From Hyphomicrobium sp. D-2 (GTDB lineage Bacteria > Pseudomonadota > Alphaproteobacteria > Rhizobiales > Hyphomicrobiaceae), in the NCBI RefSeq assembly GCF_029872155.1, contig NZ_JARXLA010000002.1, positions 620,001-684,000 of the forward strand: a stretch of DNA of 64,000 nt. The letters are read 5' to 3'. This document shows positions 26,810 to 38,193 of the stretch, one piece after another (within the stretch, counting starts at the first letter, position 1; each line of letters begins with the position of its first letter). Below the pieces are notes generated by a model. The model was not told where the DNA came from, ran no database searches, and saw only the letters and a list, made by a program, of their open reading frames with translations. The position numbers were made by a program, and so were the translations under genes.

Positions 26810-27603
26810 GCTATCGCGCCACCATTCTGGGCTGTGGCTCATCGGGGGGCGTGCCGCGCATCGGCACCATGTGGGGTGCATGCGATCCGACCAACGCGAA
26901 GAACCGACGTCTGCGTTGCAGCATGCTGGTGGAGCGGCTGGGCAAACCGCGCAACACGACGGCGCTGATCGATTCCTCGCCCGATGTGCGTGAGCAGCTT
27001 CTCAGCGTGCGCTGCGATGCGCTGGACGGCGTGCTTTACACGCACGATCATGCCGACCACACGCACGGCATCGATGATTTGCGCATGGTCGCCTACGCGA
27101 TGAAAAAGCGGCTGGATGTGTGGGCTGACGATGCGACGCGTGCAAGCCTTACGGCGCGTTTTGCCTATTGCTTCGAGAAGCCCGCAGGCTCCAGCTATCC
27201 GCCCATTTTAACCGCACATACCATCGCGCCGCCGCAGCCGGTACGCATTGACGGCCCATCCGGCGCAATCGAACTGGTGCCATTCGAGCAGGTGCATGGC
27301 GATATCCCGACGCTGGGATTCCGCATCGGCAAGCTGGCCTATTCGCCCGACGTGAGTGACATCTGCGATGCGTCGGCGGCGATGCTGCAGGGACTTGATG
27401 TGTGGATCGTCGATGCGCTGCGCTTCATTCCGCATCCCAGCCATTTCAGCGTCAAACAGGCGCTGGAATGGATCAAGCGGCTGCAGCCCAAGCGCGCGAT
27501 CCTCACGCACATGACGACCGATCTCGATTACGAGGCGCTGCGCCGCGAGCTGCCGGAGAATGTAGAACCGGCCTATGACGGCATGGTCATCAACTTCGAC
27601 TGA
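26806..27603 (+). CDS. MBL-fold metallohydrolase (PhnP-like)
   Basis: 265 residues with the metallo-beta-lactamase motif 'YTHDHADHTHGIDDLR', a terminal histidine in 'AILTHMTTDLDY' and the N-terminal 'GCGSSGGVPRIG' of the PhnP/RNase Z-like group. Members include cyclic phosphodiesterases, but the substrate of the version found after tatD in Hyphomicrobiales is not established. It overlaps tatD by four bases and is the last gene of the tmk-holB-metG-tatD operon. Confidence 0.87.
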   Translation: MSYRATILGCGSSGGVPRIGTMWGACDPTNAKNRRLRCSMLVERLGKPRNTTALIDSSPDVREQLLSVRCDALDGVLYTHDHADHTHGIDDLRMVAYAMKKRLDVWADDATRASLTARFAYCFEKPAGSSYPPILTAHTIAPPQPVRIDGPSGAIELVPFEQVHGDIPTLGFRIGKLAYSPDVSDICDASAAMLQGLDVWIVDALRFIPHPSHFSVKQALEWIKRLQPKRAILTHMTTDLDYEALRRELPENVEPAYDGMVINFD

Positions 27604-27659
27604 TCGACGCGCGTTGCCGTCAAATGACGCGCCGATCTCAATCGTGCGCGGGCGGATGA

Positions 27660-28406
27660 TCAGCTTTCGCTTTCGGTGTGTTCTTTCTTCCAGTCAGCGA
27701 AATTGATGATGCGGCCGGAGAAGTCGCACGACGGCGATGCGAGCTCGACGAACAGCGGCGCCAGTTCCTGCGGAGCGGGCAGCGTTTCGGGATTTTCGCC
27801 GGGAAAGGCTTTCGCGCGCATCACCGTGCGCACCGGCCCCGGATTGACGAGGTTGACGTGAATGTCGGACGACTTCACCTCGTTGCCGTAGGTTTTCGCC
27901 AGCGCTTCAAGGCCCGCCTTCGATACGGCATACGGCCCCCAGTAGGCATACTTGCCGGTGGCGGCGCCCGACGTGACGAAGATCACGCGGCCGGCGTCGG
28001 AGCGCTTCAGCAGCGGATCGAGTGTGCGCAGCAGACGCCAGTTGGCCGACAGGTTGATGTCGATCACCTGGCTCCATGCGTCTTCTGTTACGTGCGGCAG
28101 CGGTGATAGCGGGCCGAGGATGCCAGCGTTGCCGACGAGAATGTCGAGCTTGCCCCAGCGCTGATAGATGGTCGGCCCGAGCTGATCGATCCGGTCGCCC
28201 TTCGTCAGATCGAGCTGCAGCAGTGTCGCCTTGCTGCCGACGCGGCGGATCTCGTCGTCCAGTTCCTCCAGCGCGCCGATGGTGCGCGCAACAAGAATGA
28301 CATGCGCGCCCGCCTCAGCCAGTGCCAGTGCGGCTGCACGGCCGATGCCGCGCGAGGCGCCCGTGACGAGGGCCAAACGATCCTTGAGCGGCTTTTTATG
28401 CTTCAT
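27660..28406 (-). CDS. Short-chain dehydrogenase/reductase (SDR)
   Basis: 248 residues. 'LVTGASRGIGRAAALALAEA', 'LVGNAGILGPLSPL' and 'YAVSKAGLEALAKTYGNEV' give the cofactor loop, the N-N-A-G-like motif (here GNAG) and the Tyr-x3-Lys pair. The pattern 'NPGPVRTVMRAKAFPGE' resembles the YciK-type group. It lies downstream of purF on the same strand and convergent with the MBL gene. Substrate unknown. Confidence 0.88.
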   Translation of the reverse strand: MKHKKPLKDRLALVTGASRGIGRAAALALAEAGAHVILVARTIGALEELDDEIRRVGSKATLLQLDLTKGDRIDQLGPTIYQRWGKLDILVGNAGILGPLSPLPHVTEDAWSQVIDINLSANWRLLRTLDPLLKRSDAGRVIFVTSGAATGKYAYWGPYAVSKAGLEALAKTYGNEVKSSDIHVNLVNPGPVRTVMRAKAFPGENPETLPAPQELAPLFVELASPSCDFSGRIINFADWKKEHTESES

Positions 28407-28612
28407 GGGTTTGTGCTCTCACGGGTTGATTGTGGCATCGGCGACAGCGGGAATACGCCCGGAGCATCTATAGCCTGAACGCGGCGCCGGGCACCACCGG
28501 GGAAGGCAAAACGCCGCCGTGCGGTGGCCGCACATACCTGCGCCGAAGCCCAAACGAACAGCGCCGGACACATGGCCCGGCGCCGGTAACGCAGTCAAAA
28601 GCCAAACGGCGA

Positions 28613-30169
28613 TCAGCCCACCTCAGCCAGCCACGAGAGCTGACGGGGAATGGCAACGCCGCTCTGGTCTGTGAGCGGTGTTGGATATTCGCCGGTGAAG
28701 CAATGGTCGGTGAACTGCGGGCTGCGCGCATCACGGCCTTCAAAGCCAACAGCGCGATAGATGCCATCGACGGAGAGGAACGCGAGGCTGTCGACGCCGA
28801 GGAATTCGCGCATGCCCTCAAGGTCCATCGTCGCCGCCAGCAGCGAAGTGCTGTCCGGCGTATCGATGCCATAATAATCCGGGTGCGTGATTGGCGGCGA
28901 TGAAATGCGCATGTGCACTTCGCGCGCGCCGCTTTCGTACATCAGCTTGGCGATCTTTTTCGAGGTGGTGCCGCGGACGATGCGGATCGTCGACCAGCAC
29001 GATGCGCTTGCCGTCGAATCATGCTGGCGGTTGGCCGATTGTGCTTCAGCTTGACGCCCATGATGGCGGATGCGACTCGCCCGGCGGCGATGAAGGTGCG
29101 GCCGACATAGTGGTTGCGGATGATGCCGAGCTCGAACGGAAGGCCGGCGGCTTGCGAGAAGCCGATGGCTGCCGGGTACGCCAGAGTCCGGCACCGGCAC
29201 GACGATGTCGGCGTCGACGGGGCTTTCGAGCGCCAGCTCGGCGCCGATGCTGCTTGCGCACGTCATAGACGTTGCGGCCCGCCGATGACGCTATCGGGAC
29301 GGGCGAAATAGACATATTCGAAGACGCACGGACGCGCGGGCTTCTGCGGCTCGAACGGGAAGATGCTCTCGATGCCCTCGGTGGTGACGATCACCATCTC
29401 GCCGGGCTTGAGGTCGCGCACGAAACGCGCGCCGATGATGTCGAGCGCGCAGGTCTCGGAGGCGAGGATCCAGGCGCCGTCGAGATCGCCGAGCACCAGC
29501 GGGCGGATGCCGAGCGGATCGCGGCAGCCGATCATCTTCTTCGACGACAGCGCGACCAGCGAAAACGCACCCTCGACCTGGCGCACCGCATCGATGAAGC
29601 GCGCATTGAGGTCGCGTTCCTTCGAGGTGGCGACAGCAGATGCAGGATGGTTTCGGTGTCGGAGGTCGACTGAGAAGATCGAGCCGCTGCTTCTGCAGCG
29701 CGCGCTGCACCGTCATCGCATTGGTCAGGTTGCCGTTATGCGCGACAGCGAAGCCGCCATCGGCGAGTTCGGCGAAGAAAGGCTGGATGTTGCGGACGTA
29801 CCGGATCGCCGCCCGTCGTGGCGTAGCGGGTGTGGCCGATGGCGCAGTGTGGCCCTTGAGGCGCTCGATGACGCTGGCGCGCGAGAAGTGGTCGCCGATC
29901 AGGCCGACATGCGGCGCTCGGACGTGGAACTGGCTGTCCGTCGTAGCAGACGATGCCGGCAGGCCTCCTGGCCGCGATGCTGGAGCGCATGCAGACCCAG
30001 CGCGACGATTAGCCGCGGCGGCATCGGGGTGCCCAAAAATGCCGAAGACTCCACATTCTTCGCGGAGTCTGTCGTCGCCGTAGCGTAGATAACCGGGGCC
30101 TTGGAGTTTCGCACACTCGCTTGCGTCGTCATCCGAACTGCAATCGGTGTCATCGAGCCGTTGAGTCAT
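28613..30169 (-). pseudogene. purF: Amidophosphoribosyltransferase purF, frame disrupted many times
   Basis: PurF makes phosphoribosylamine from PRPP and glutamine, the first step of purine synthesis. All parts of the protein can be read, but in three alternating frames: 'EECGVFGIFGHPDAAA', then 'LGLHALQHRGQEA', 'GIVCYDG', 'GLIGDHFSRASVIERLKG', 'AIGHTRYATTG', 'NIQPFFAELADGGFAVAHNG', an intact middle (29290-29625: 'GCRDPLGIRPLVLGDLDG'), '[10 protein letters not shown]' and '[13 protein letters not shown]' to the end. I count about seventeen sites where one or two extra bases explain the shift, about 24 bases in all, and none requires a deletion. Removing them gives about 510 codons, the normal size. 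ATG 30169 has GGAGG upstream. An essential gene broken this way is more likely a sequence error than a true pseudogene. Confidence 0.85.
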
Positions 30170-30240
30170 GGCCACCTCCCACTGGTGTCGCCCGCCGCGG
30201 CGAATTTATGAACGCGATTAAGGCCAGTGTGCTGTCCGGG

Positions 30241-30903
30241 TTAACTTGCGCGCACCGTCCAGGTGACAGAAATATGATATCTCCCCCCCGCTTCAAGCGC
30301 CATTTCGTCGCTTTGCCGAATTTGTAATGAACCCTGCTGCTGAAGCTGCGTGGGCTGTTCATCCTGCGGCTGATCTCCGCCCGGATTGGTCAGCGACGAG
30401 GGCATATATGCCTCAAGGACATAGCGGATCGAATTGCCCGTGCTCTGGATATAGGGAAGCGTGACAGCCTCCTTGACCCACGGGAAATGCTGTTCCCGAT
30501 CGGGGAAGAACGCCTCATAAAACATGTAGGGGATAACGATCAGGATAAAGCCGCGCGCGACCCCGAACAGAAATCCTAAGACGCGGTCAACCATACCGAC
30601 TCGGCTGTCGAGAATCGTATCGGACAGCCTTGCGGTGAGCAGATGCACCACGATCAGCACGATCAGGAAGATGACTGCGCCAACGACGATCTGAGCCACA
30701 GCCACCGGCGTGCCCATCTGGGCAGCCATGTCCTGCGCAAACGGCTTATGGAAGAGAACGAAATAAAGCACCGCCGCTGCGGCCACGGCCCACGAGATGA
30801 TCGAGAGCATCTCGCGCGAGAAACCGCGATACATGGCCAGCAGGCCAGAAATGAAGCAAATGGCCAGCACCGCCGCATCGAGGTAGGTGATCGGACCGAG
30901 CAT
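30241..30903 (-). CDS. cvpA: CvpA-family membrane protein
   Basis: 220 residues with four hydrophobic helices (about 8-25, 28-48, 63-85, 105-125) and 'DSRVGMVDRVLGFLFGVARG', the family's conserved loop. CvpA was named for colicin V production; in alphaproteobacteria it sits just upstream of purF, as here, and its true role is in envelope homeostasis or unknown. The tail (about 165-220) is Gln-rich and variable. It is co-directional with radA (upstream) and purF (downstream). Confidence 0.88.
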   Translation of the reverse strand: MLGPITYLDAAVLAICFISGLLAMYRGFSREMLSIISWAVAAAAVLYFVLFHKPFAQDMAAQMGTPVAVAQIVVGAVIFLIVLIVVHLLTARLSDTILDSRVGMVDRVLGFLFGVARGFILIVIPYMFYEAFFPDREQHFPWVKEAVTLPYIQSTGNSIRYVLEAYMPSSLTNPGGDQPQDEQPTQLQQQGSLQIRQSDEMALEAGGRYHISVTWTVRAS

Positions 30904-30964
30904 GAGCTTAAGCTCCGTTAGACATACAATATGGGGGTGACGGCCAAGCCATCACGGCTGGCTG

Positions 30965-32347
30965 TCAGTCGCATGATGGCGCCTCGTCGGCAAGTTCCCT
31001 CAAATGCGAAAGCCGCATAGTCCGCAGTTTTAGTCCGGCTGCGTCTAATTCGCCCTGGGCTGGAACCAAGGCTTCACGGAAGCCAAGCTTCTGGGCTTCC
31101 TTGAGGCGCGGTCCCATCAGCGGGGTGGCGTTGATGGCGCCGGAAAGCGAGACCTCGCCGAAGTGGACCCGGTCGCGGGGAATTGGCACGCCGGAAAGGG
31201 ACGAGACCAGCGCGGCGGCGGCGGCCAGATCGGCAGCGGGTTCGTTGATGCGCAGGCCGCCGGCGACGTTGAGGTAGACGTCTTTGCCCGCGAACGAGAG
31301 CCCGGCCCGCGCCTCCAGCACAGCCAGCAGCATCGACAGGCGCGCGGTATCCCAACCGACCACGGCGCGACGCGGCGTTCCAAGCGAGGAGGGCGCCACC
31401 AGGGCCTGAATTTCGACCAGGATTGGCCGCGTGCCTTCGACACCGGCAAACACCGCAGCGCCGGGGCTGGATGCATCCCGGTCGCCCAGAAACAGCTCCG
31501 ACGGGTTGGAAATCTCGCGCAGGCCGTAACTGGCCATCTCGAATACGCCGATCTCGTCCGTGGCGCCGAAGCGGTTCTTCACCGCGCGCAGGATGCGATA
31601 GGCGTGGCCGCGATCGCCTTCGAAGTACAACACCGTATCGACCATGTGCTCGATCACCTTCGGACCGGCGATCTGGCCATCCTTGGTGACGTGACCCACC
31701 AGCAGCAGCGCGCTGCCCGCCGTCTTGGCGTGGCGGATCAGCGCCTGGGCGGAGGCGCGCACCTGACTGACAGTGCCGGGCGCGGCCTCAATGGCTTCGG
31801 CCCACAGCGTCTGGATCGAATCGACGACGATGAGATCGGGCGGCGGCCCGGCTTCCAGCGTTGCGAGAATGTGGGCGAGAGATGTCTCGCAGGCGAGCGC
31901 AACTGGAGCATCGTCCAGTCCCAGCCGGACCGCACGCAGGCGCACCTGTGCCGCTGCTTCTTCTCCGGAGAAGTAGACTGTGCGCTTGCCTGCGCGGGCG
32001 AGTGAGGCGGTAAGCTGCAGCAGCAGCGTCGATTTGCCGATGCCCGGCTCGCCGCCGATCAGCAACGCCGAGCCGGGAACGATGCCGCCGCCGGTGACGC
32101 GGTCGAGTTCGGCCAGTCCGGTGGAAAAGCGCGGGGCTTCCTGTGTCGAGCCCCTCAAGCCCTCCAGCGTAATGACGCGGCCGGACGAGGCGCCACGACG
32201 CATCAGCCCGGTGCCGGGCGGTCCGGCGGCGTCCGATTCCTCGGTGAGGGTGTTCCATTCGGAGCAGGATGGGCATTTGCCCTGCCAGCGCGGCGACGTG
32301 GCCCCGCAGCTCTGGCATACGAAGATGGTCTTGTTAGCCTTGGCCAT
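30965..32347 (-). CDS. radA: DNA repair protein RadA (Sms)
   Basis: 460 residues. The N-terminal zinc finger 'CQSCGATSPRWQGKCPSC', Walker A 'GGEPGIGKSTLLLQ', the RadA-specific 'KNRFG' motif and the C-terminal Lon-like domain ('GLRINEPAADLAAAAALVSS') are all present. RadA is a RecA-related helicase that drives branch migration during recombination. It follows alr after 14 bases on the same strand, so the two are probably co-transcribed. Confidence 0.95.
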   Translation of the reverse strand: MAKANKTIFVCQSCGATSPRWQGKCPSCSEWNTLTEESDAAGPPGTGLMRRGASSGRVITLEGLRGSTQEAPRFSTGLAELDRVTGGGIVPGSALLIGGEPGIGKSTLLLQLTASLARAGKRTVYFSGEEAAAQVRLRAVRLGLDDAPVALACETSLAHILATLEAGPPPDLIVVDSIQTLWAEAIEAAPGTVSQVRASAQALIRHAKTAGSALLLVGHVTKDGQIAGPKVIEHMVDTVLYFEGDRGHAYRILRAVKNRFGATDEIGVFEMASYGLREISNPSELFLGDRDASSPGAAVFAGVEGTRPILVEIQALVAPSSLGTPRRAVVGWDTARLSMLLAVLEARAGLSFAGKDVYLNVAGGLRINEPAADLAAAAALVSSLSGVPIPRDRVHFGEVSLSGAINATPLMGPRLKEAQKLGFREALVPAQGELDAAGLKLRTMRLSHLRELADEAPSCD

Positions 32348-32361
32348 GGATCAATCGCCAA

Positions 32362-33570
32362 TCATTCGCCGTTGTCGACGTAATGACGGTGGAAGCGATG
32401 TCCCAGCCGCGTCAACACTTCATAGCCGATGGTCTGTGCGCCCGCACCAACAGCTTCGAGCGGCAGGCGAGGGCCGACCAGATCGACATAATCGCCGCGC
32501 ACAGGCGGTGAGCCGTCAATGTCGGTGATGTCGACGGTGATGAGATCCATCGAGACGCGGCCGACGATTGGCGCCTTCTGACCGCGCACGATGACGGCGC
32601 CACCGGCTTCGCCATTGGCGGCGCTGGCGTGACGGAACACACCATCGGCATAACCGGCGGCAACGGTTGCGATGCGCCTTGGCGTGGCGGCGCGATAGGT
32701 GGCGGAATAGCCAATGGCACCGCCGGCCGGCACATCCTGAACCTGCAGGATACGCGCTGAAACCTGCACCACCGGCGATACCGGGGTTTTCAGTTCGGCG
32801 TTGGCCTGGCCGCCGTAGAGCGCATAGCCCGGACGCACGAGATCGAAATGGAATGGGCGGCCCAGCATCAGGCCATCGGAGGCGGCGAGGCTGGCGCGCG
32901 CCTTCGGCAGCTTCGCGCGCAGCCGCTTGAAGGTTTCCAGCTGCTGCCGGTTCATCGCGTGGCTGGCTTCATCGGCGCAGGCGAGATGGCTCATCACGAC
33001 GGCGAAGTCGAGCCGCGCCATCAGTGCGTCGTCGGCGACCAGCGTTTCAAGTTCATCTTCAGCCATGCCGAGCCGATGCAACCCGGTATCGACATGCAGT
33101 GCGGCGGGCGGAGCAACTTCATCCTGCGCAGCTGGCGACGCCCACGCATCGATCTCGCCAAGGCTGGTCAGTACGGGGCGTGCGCCAAGGGCTGCGATGT
33201 CGCGCGCGGCTCCGGGCATGATGCCATCAAGGATGTAGACCGTGGCGCCGGGCGCATATTTCAGCGCCGCTACAGCCTCATCGAACGTGGCGACGAAGAA
33301 ATTGCGGCACCCGGCCTGATAGAGCGCCGGTACGATGCGCGCTGCACCCAGACCGTAGGCGTCGGCCTTAACAACAGCAGCGCAGCCGGCCGGCGCGACA
33401 TGCATGGCAAGCGCCCGCCAGTTGGCGCGCAACTGCGCCAGATCGATAGTGATGACGCCGGTAGCTGATGCTGGAATGGCCGCAGATGGCGCGAACGCCA
33501 CCTCGCGCACGGCAGAGCCGTGCAAAGCGTTGCGCGTGACGGGGACGGAAAGCACGTTCCGGTCGGACAA
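32362..33570 (-). CDS. alr: Alanine racemase
   Basis: About 402 residues; it converts L- to D-alanine for peptidoglycan. The PLP lysine is in 'AAVVKADAYGLGAARI' and the catalytic tyrosine in 'AIGYSATYRAA', with the beta-domain at the C-terminus ('RVSMDLITVDITD'). The frame is open to 33699, but no good start exists there. TTG 33570 (LSDRNVLSV) has a GGGGGAA ribosome site eight bases upstream and gives a near-normal length with an N-terminal extension of about 40 residues. D-Ala made here feeds the wall enzymes such as DacC. Confidence 0.9.
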   Translation of the reverse strand: MSDRNVLSVPVTRNALHGSAVREVAFAPSAAIPASATGVITIDLAQLRANWRALAMHVAPAGCAAVVKADAYGLGAARIVPALYQAGCRNFFVATFDEAVAALKYAPGATVYILDGIMPGAARDIAALGARPVLTSLGEIDAWASPAAQDEVAPPAALHVDTGLHRLGMAEDELETLVADDALMARLDFAVVMSHLACADEASHAMNRQQLETFKRLRAKLPKARASLAASDGLMLGRPFHFDLVRPGYALYGGQANAELKTPVSPVVQVSARILQVQDVPAGGAIGYSATYRAATPRRIATVAAGYADGVFRHASAANGEAGGAVIVRGQKAPIVGRVSMDLITVDITDIDGSPPVRGDYVDLVGPRLPLEAVGAGAQTIGYEVLTRLGHRFHRHYVDNGE

Positions 33571-33828
33571 ATGGATTCCCCCAAAGGCCGAAGGCGGCCG
33601 CTCATCTGCATATTTGTGAAGTCGAATCCCGATGCAAACGAGGCATCTTAACGCGCGCATGGGCTGCCGGCCCATGACGAGGCGAGAATTCGGCCCCATC
33701 GCCTGTGGTTAATTAATTGTTTACGCCATTCAGGAATGCTTGCAGCCGTACCCGGCATGAAGTCGCGGTTTCAGATGTCGCACGGCCGATGGGTGGCCCG
33801 CAGGCGCATGCATGCAGAGCAGCCGCGC

Positions 33829-34377
33829 ATGAGCACCATCAATTCGATCAACACCGCTCTGGCTTTGTTGCGGGCCGATCCGCGCCCAACGAAGGTTGAA
33901 CAGGTCACGCCTTTACCGCCGATGACGGCGCTGGCGGGCGATGCGGAAATTTCCAACGCCATCACCGACACCATCAACAGCCGCGGCGATCTGCGGTCGC
34001 AATATGAGGCTGCGTACCAGAGGGTTATCAGCCAGGCATTCCGCCCGACCTTTGATGAAAACTCACGCCATCTTGCGATGGTTGAAGTTATCTACGCGAA
34101 CCGTAGTGCTTTCCCGCCGGGCGAATTCGCAATTCATACACAGATGCCCGACGGGGCCTCCATCACGTCTTTTATTCCGGCTCTGGACGGCTCAAGCGAC
34201 TACGCATTCGTGCACAAGGTGAAGACGACGCTGCGTGAAGCACCACACGACAGTCTCGCAAGGATCGACGCCATGTCCCGAATTGCGAACGTGTTCCTGA
34301 TGACATCTGCGGCCGGTTTGAGTTCGCTCGCACGCGAAGCCTATGCAGAGACCGCAAGCGGACTGCGGGCCGATTGA
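33829..34377 (+). CDS. Hypothetical protein
   Basis: 182 residues from ATG 33829 (MSTINSINTAL); the frame is open to 33736 and the start is not certain because no strong ribosome site is seen. No family is recognised. It is soluble, without signal peptide, and its middle reads 'NSRGDLRSQYEAAYQRVISQ', suggesting helices. It lies alone on the plus strand between alr and dnaB, ends at a clear terminator and has codon use like its neighbours, so it is probably real. Confidence 0.6.
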   Translation: MSTINSINTALALLRADPRPTKVEQVTPLPPMTALAGDAEISNAITDTINSRGDLRSQYEAAYQRVISQAFRPTFDENSRHLAMVEVIYANRSAFPPGEFAIHTQMPDGASITSFIPALDGSSDYAFVHKVKTTLREAPHDSLARIDAMSRIANVFLMTSAAGLSSLAREAYAETASGLRAD

Positions 34378-34412
34378 TTGCACACGCCAATGGTCGGCGG
34401 GCCAGAAAAAAG

Positions 34413-34437
34413 AAAGGTGGCACGGAGGCCACCTTTT
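34413..34437. terminator. Rho-independent terminator between convergent genes
   Basis: AAAGGTGGC and GCCACCTTT(T) form a 9-bp stem with a six-base loop, A-rich before and T-rich after, so it can work in both directions for the hypothetical gene (plus) and dnaB (minus). Confidence 0.75.
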
Positions 34438-34528
34438 GAAGTGCTGAGACGACGGGAAATTTGAAAGTGCGTTGCGCGTCGAAGGTACAGACCAGGGCGT
34501 CGAAGACGCATTCGCCTGATGCCAATCC

Positions 34529-36046
<1,518 letters not shown>

Positions 36047-36096
36047 GGCTCGACGGTATCCGATTCAAACGGCCCGGCGTCGAGGTGGTGTCAACT

Positions 36097-36125
36097 CCCG
36101 TCCCCGTTATCAACACGGGGACGGG
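36097..36125. terminator. Strong 11-bp hairpin between rplI and dnaB
   Basis: CCCGTCCCCGT (36097-36107) and ACGGGGACGGG (36115-36125) pair perfectly with a seven-base loop. On the minus strand no T-run follows, so it may be an attenuator or mRNA-processing/stabilising structure that separates ribosomal protein output from dnaB rather than a full terminator. Confidence 0.6.
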
Positions 36126-36160
36126 AATTAGCTTGCGAGTGGCGCGAATCAGTAGGTGCG

Positions 36161-36745
36161 TTATTCGCCCTGATTCTCTTCGTCGGAACCCTGCTCCGAA
36201 CCGCCCTCGAATTCGGCGTCCGGATCGAAGGTTTCGAGCTCGATCTTCTCATCCTTGACGACGGTGACGTCTTCACCGCGCGACTGGCGCTCGGCTTCGT
36301 CTTCCGAACGGGCAACGTTGAGCTGCACGGTCACCGATACTTCCGGATGCAGCGCGATCGTAATCGGATGCAGGCCGAGGTTCTTGATCGGACGCTCAAG
36401 TACAACCTGGCGGCGATCGATGGTGAAGCCGTTCGCGGTGACGACTTCAGCGATGTCGCGCGTGGCAACCGAGCCATAGAGCTGACCGGTGTCACCGGCG
36501 GAGCGAATCGAAACGAAGATCTGGCCGTCGAGCTTTTCGGCGACAGCTTCAGCTTCGCGCTTCAGATCGAGGTTGTTGGCTTCGAGCTGGGCGCGCTGGG
36601 ATTCGAACTGCGCGCGGTTGGCTTCCGTGGCGCGCAGAGCCTTCTTCTGCGGCAGCAGGAAGTTGCGTGCGAAGCCGTCCTTGACGGTGACGACATCGCC
36701 CATCTGGCCGAGGCGGCCGATACGTTCGAGCAGAATGACCTGCAT
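36161..36745 (-). CDS. rplI: 50S ribosomal protein L9
   Basis: 194 residues. The N-terminal L9 domain starts '[19 protein letters not shown]', then the long connecting helix ('[20 protein letters not shown]') and the C-terminal domain. The tail after about 150 is acidic and longer than the E. coli protein (149 residues), as is usual in alphaproteobacteria. It lies in the rpsF-rpsR-DUF2232-rplI-dnaB order. Confidence 0.96.
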   Translation of the reverse strand: MQVILLERIGRLGQMGDVVTVKDGFARNFLLPQKKALRATEANRAQFESQRAQLEANNLDLKREAEAVAEKLDGQIFVSIRSAGDTGQLYGSVATRDIAEVVTANGFTIDRRQVVLERPIKNLGLHPITIALHPEVSVTVQLNVARSEDEAERQSRGEDVTVVKDEKIELETFDPDAEFEGGSEQGSDEENQGE

Positions 36746-36820
36746 GTTGGATACTCCTTCGTTTGGTTTCGATTTCGATGTGTTGAGGTGTTTGCAAGTG
36801 TAGGTGTGAATTGGCCTGCC

Positions 36821-37786
36821 TCAGTCCGGCGGACGCGGATCGTCGGAAGGGGGTGGCATCTGCCGCATTGGCCAGATGCTTTCGGTGAGCCCCATGAGCG
36901 CGATGACCAGTGCGGCAAGCGAATTGGTGACGAACAGGAGCGCGTACAGCACCCAAAGAATGATCGGACGCAACGGCTTGCCGCGCGTGACGTAATGGAC
37001 CACGGCCAGGCCGAGCAGGACGTAGGCGAGGAACAGCGGCCCGGAGAAGCTGCGGGCGATGAGGCCGGGCAGGTCGCTCAGGAACGAGGCCGCCGTGGCA
37101 CCCGCAAGCAATAGCGGCGCCGAGGGCGGGAACGTCATGGCGCCGAGGTCGGGCCAGGGCCGCTGCAGACGACCGGAAGCACGCGTGATGCGGCCAGCCA
37201 GCCAGAAGTTGAACAGCAGACAGCCCATCGTCGTGATGCCCGATGCCACCGGCAGAAAGGCCATGAAGTAAGATGCCGCTTCGTCGAGTTCTTCAGGGCC
37301 GAGCTTCTGCCCGTCGGGTATGTTTCCAAGTTCGGCGTCGAGGAAGCCTTGCAGCGCCGCGCGTACGCCGGCACGCAGCGCTTCCAGATCGCCACCCAGC
37401 AGCAGCAGCGTGATCGCTGCAAAGGCGCCCGACATCAGGGCGGCGGCAACGATGAGACGACCGACCGGATACCATTCAACGGCACCCTGCGAATCGGTGC
37501 GATTGAGGCTGGCCAGATAAACGAGGATGAATACGGGCCCGGCCTGCCCAATGGCGAATATGAGCGCGCCAACCGGGCTTCCAGCAAAAAACACCAGGGC
37601 GGTGGCGGAAACACCTGCAACCAGCGCAGCAGTCGTTCCAAGCCCCAGCCCCGCCAGGAACAGCGGTAACGCGGTGAGCGAGAACAGGACCATGCGGATC
37701 AGCAACGGGCCAGCGGTCGCCGAAGCGAACACAACTGCGGCTACGAGGCCGGCACCCAGCGCTATGAGCAGGCGATAGTCTAGCAA
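36821..37786 (-). CDS. DUF2232 multi-spanning membrane protein
   Basis: 321 residues with about eight hydrophobic helices and a soluble loop (about 140-180). It ends with a Pro/Asp-rich tail. Membrane proteins of this DUF2232 type are found between rpsR and rplI throughout Hyphomicrobiales; no function is established. Position in the ribosomal protein operon suggests constitutive expression. Confidence 0.82.
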   Translation of the reverse strand: MLDYRLLIALGAGLVAAVVFASATAGPLLIRMVLFSLTALPLFLAGLGLGTTAALVAGVSATALVFFAGSPVGALIFAIGQAGPVFILVYLASLNRTDSQGAVEWYPVGRLIVAAALMSGAFAAITLLLLGGDLEALRAGVRAALQGFLDAELGNIPDGQKLGPEELDEAASYFMAFLPVASGITTMGCLLFNFWLAGRITRASGRLQRPWPDLGAMTFPPSAPLLLAGATAASFLSDLPGLIARSFSGPLFLAYVLLGLAVVHYVTRGKPLRPIILWVLYALLFVTNSLAALVIALMGLTESIWPMRQMPPPSDDPRPPD

Positions 37787-37903
37787 AGCAGCTGTCCCGC
37801 GGATTCGCGGTTAGAGACGTGCCGCAAGCGGCTCACCCGTCCCAACCTCGTGCCGGCCACCGTGGCGAGGCACTTCAATGATTTCGTGTCGTCGTCGTGA
37901 AAA

Positions 37904-37931
37904 TCCGGTGCCGACCGAAGCCGGCACCGGA
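37904..37931 (-). terminator. Terminator/attenuator after rpsR
   Basis: On the minus strand TCCGGTGCCG and CGGCACCGGA form a 10-bp stem followed by ATTTTC, nine bases past the rpsR stop. It probably ends or attenuates the rpsF-rpsR transcript before DUF2232. Confidence 0.7.
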
Positions 37932-37939
37932 CATCTTGA

Positions 37940-38191
37940 TTACTTCAGCACGTACGGCAGCAGGCCAAGGAAGCGCGCGCGCTTGATGGCACGGGCCAGC
38001 TCACGCTGCTTCTTGGCCGACACGGCCGTGATGCGGCTCGGCACGATCTTGCCGCGCTCGGAGACGTAACGACCCAGCAGGCGCACGTCCTTGTAGTCGA
38101 TCTTCGGCGCGTGCTGCCCGGAGAAGGGGCAGGTCTTGCGGCGGCGATGGAACGGGCGGCGCGGGGCGCCAGAAGATGCAGCCTCAGCCAT
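37940..38191 (-). CDS. rpsR: 30S ribosomal protein S18
   Basis: 83 residues, full length. '[20 protein letters not shown]' and '[18 protein letters not shown]' are the S18 signatures. It binds 16S rRNA as a heterodimer with S6, whose gene ends only two bases upstream on the same strand. Confidence 0.97.
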   Translation of the reverse strand: MAEAASSGAPRRPFHRRRKTCPFSGQHAPKIDYKDVRLLGRYVSERGKIVPSRITAVSAKKQRELARAIKRARFLGLLPYVLK

Positions 38192-38193
38192 GA

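Noticed and set aside
28613-30169. Programmed ribosomal frameshifting in purF
   Set aside because: Far too many shift sites, no slippery sequences, and all shifts are explained by extra bases.
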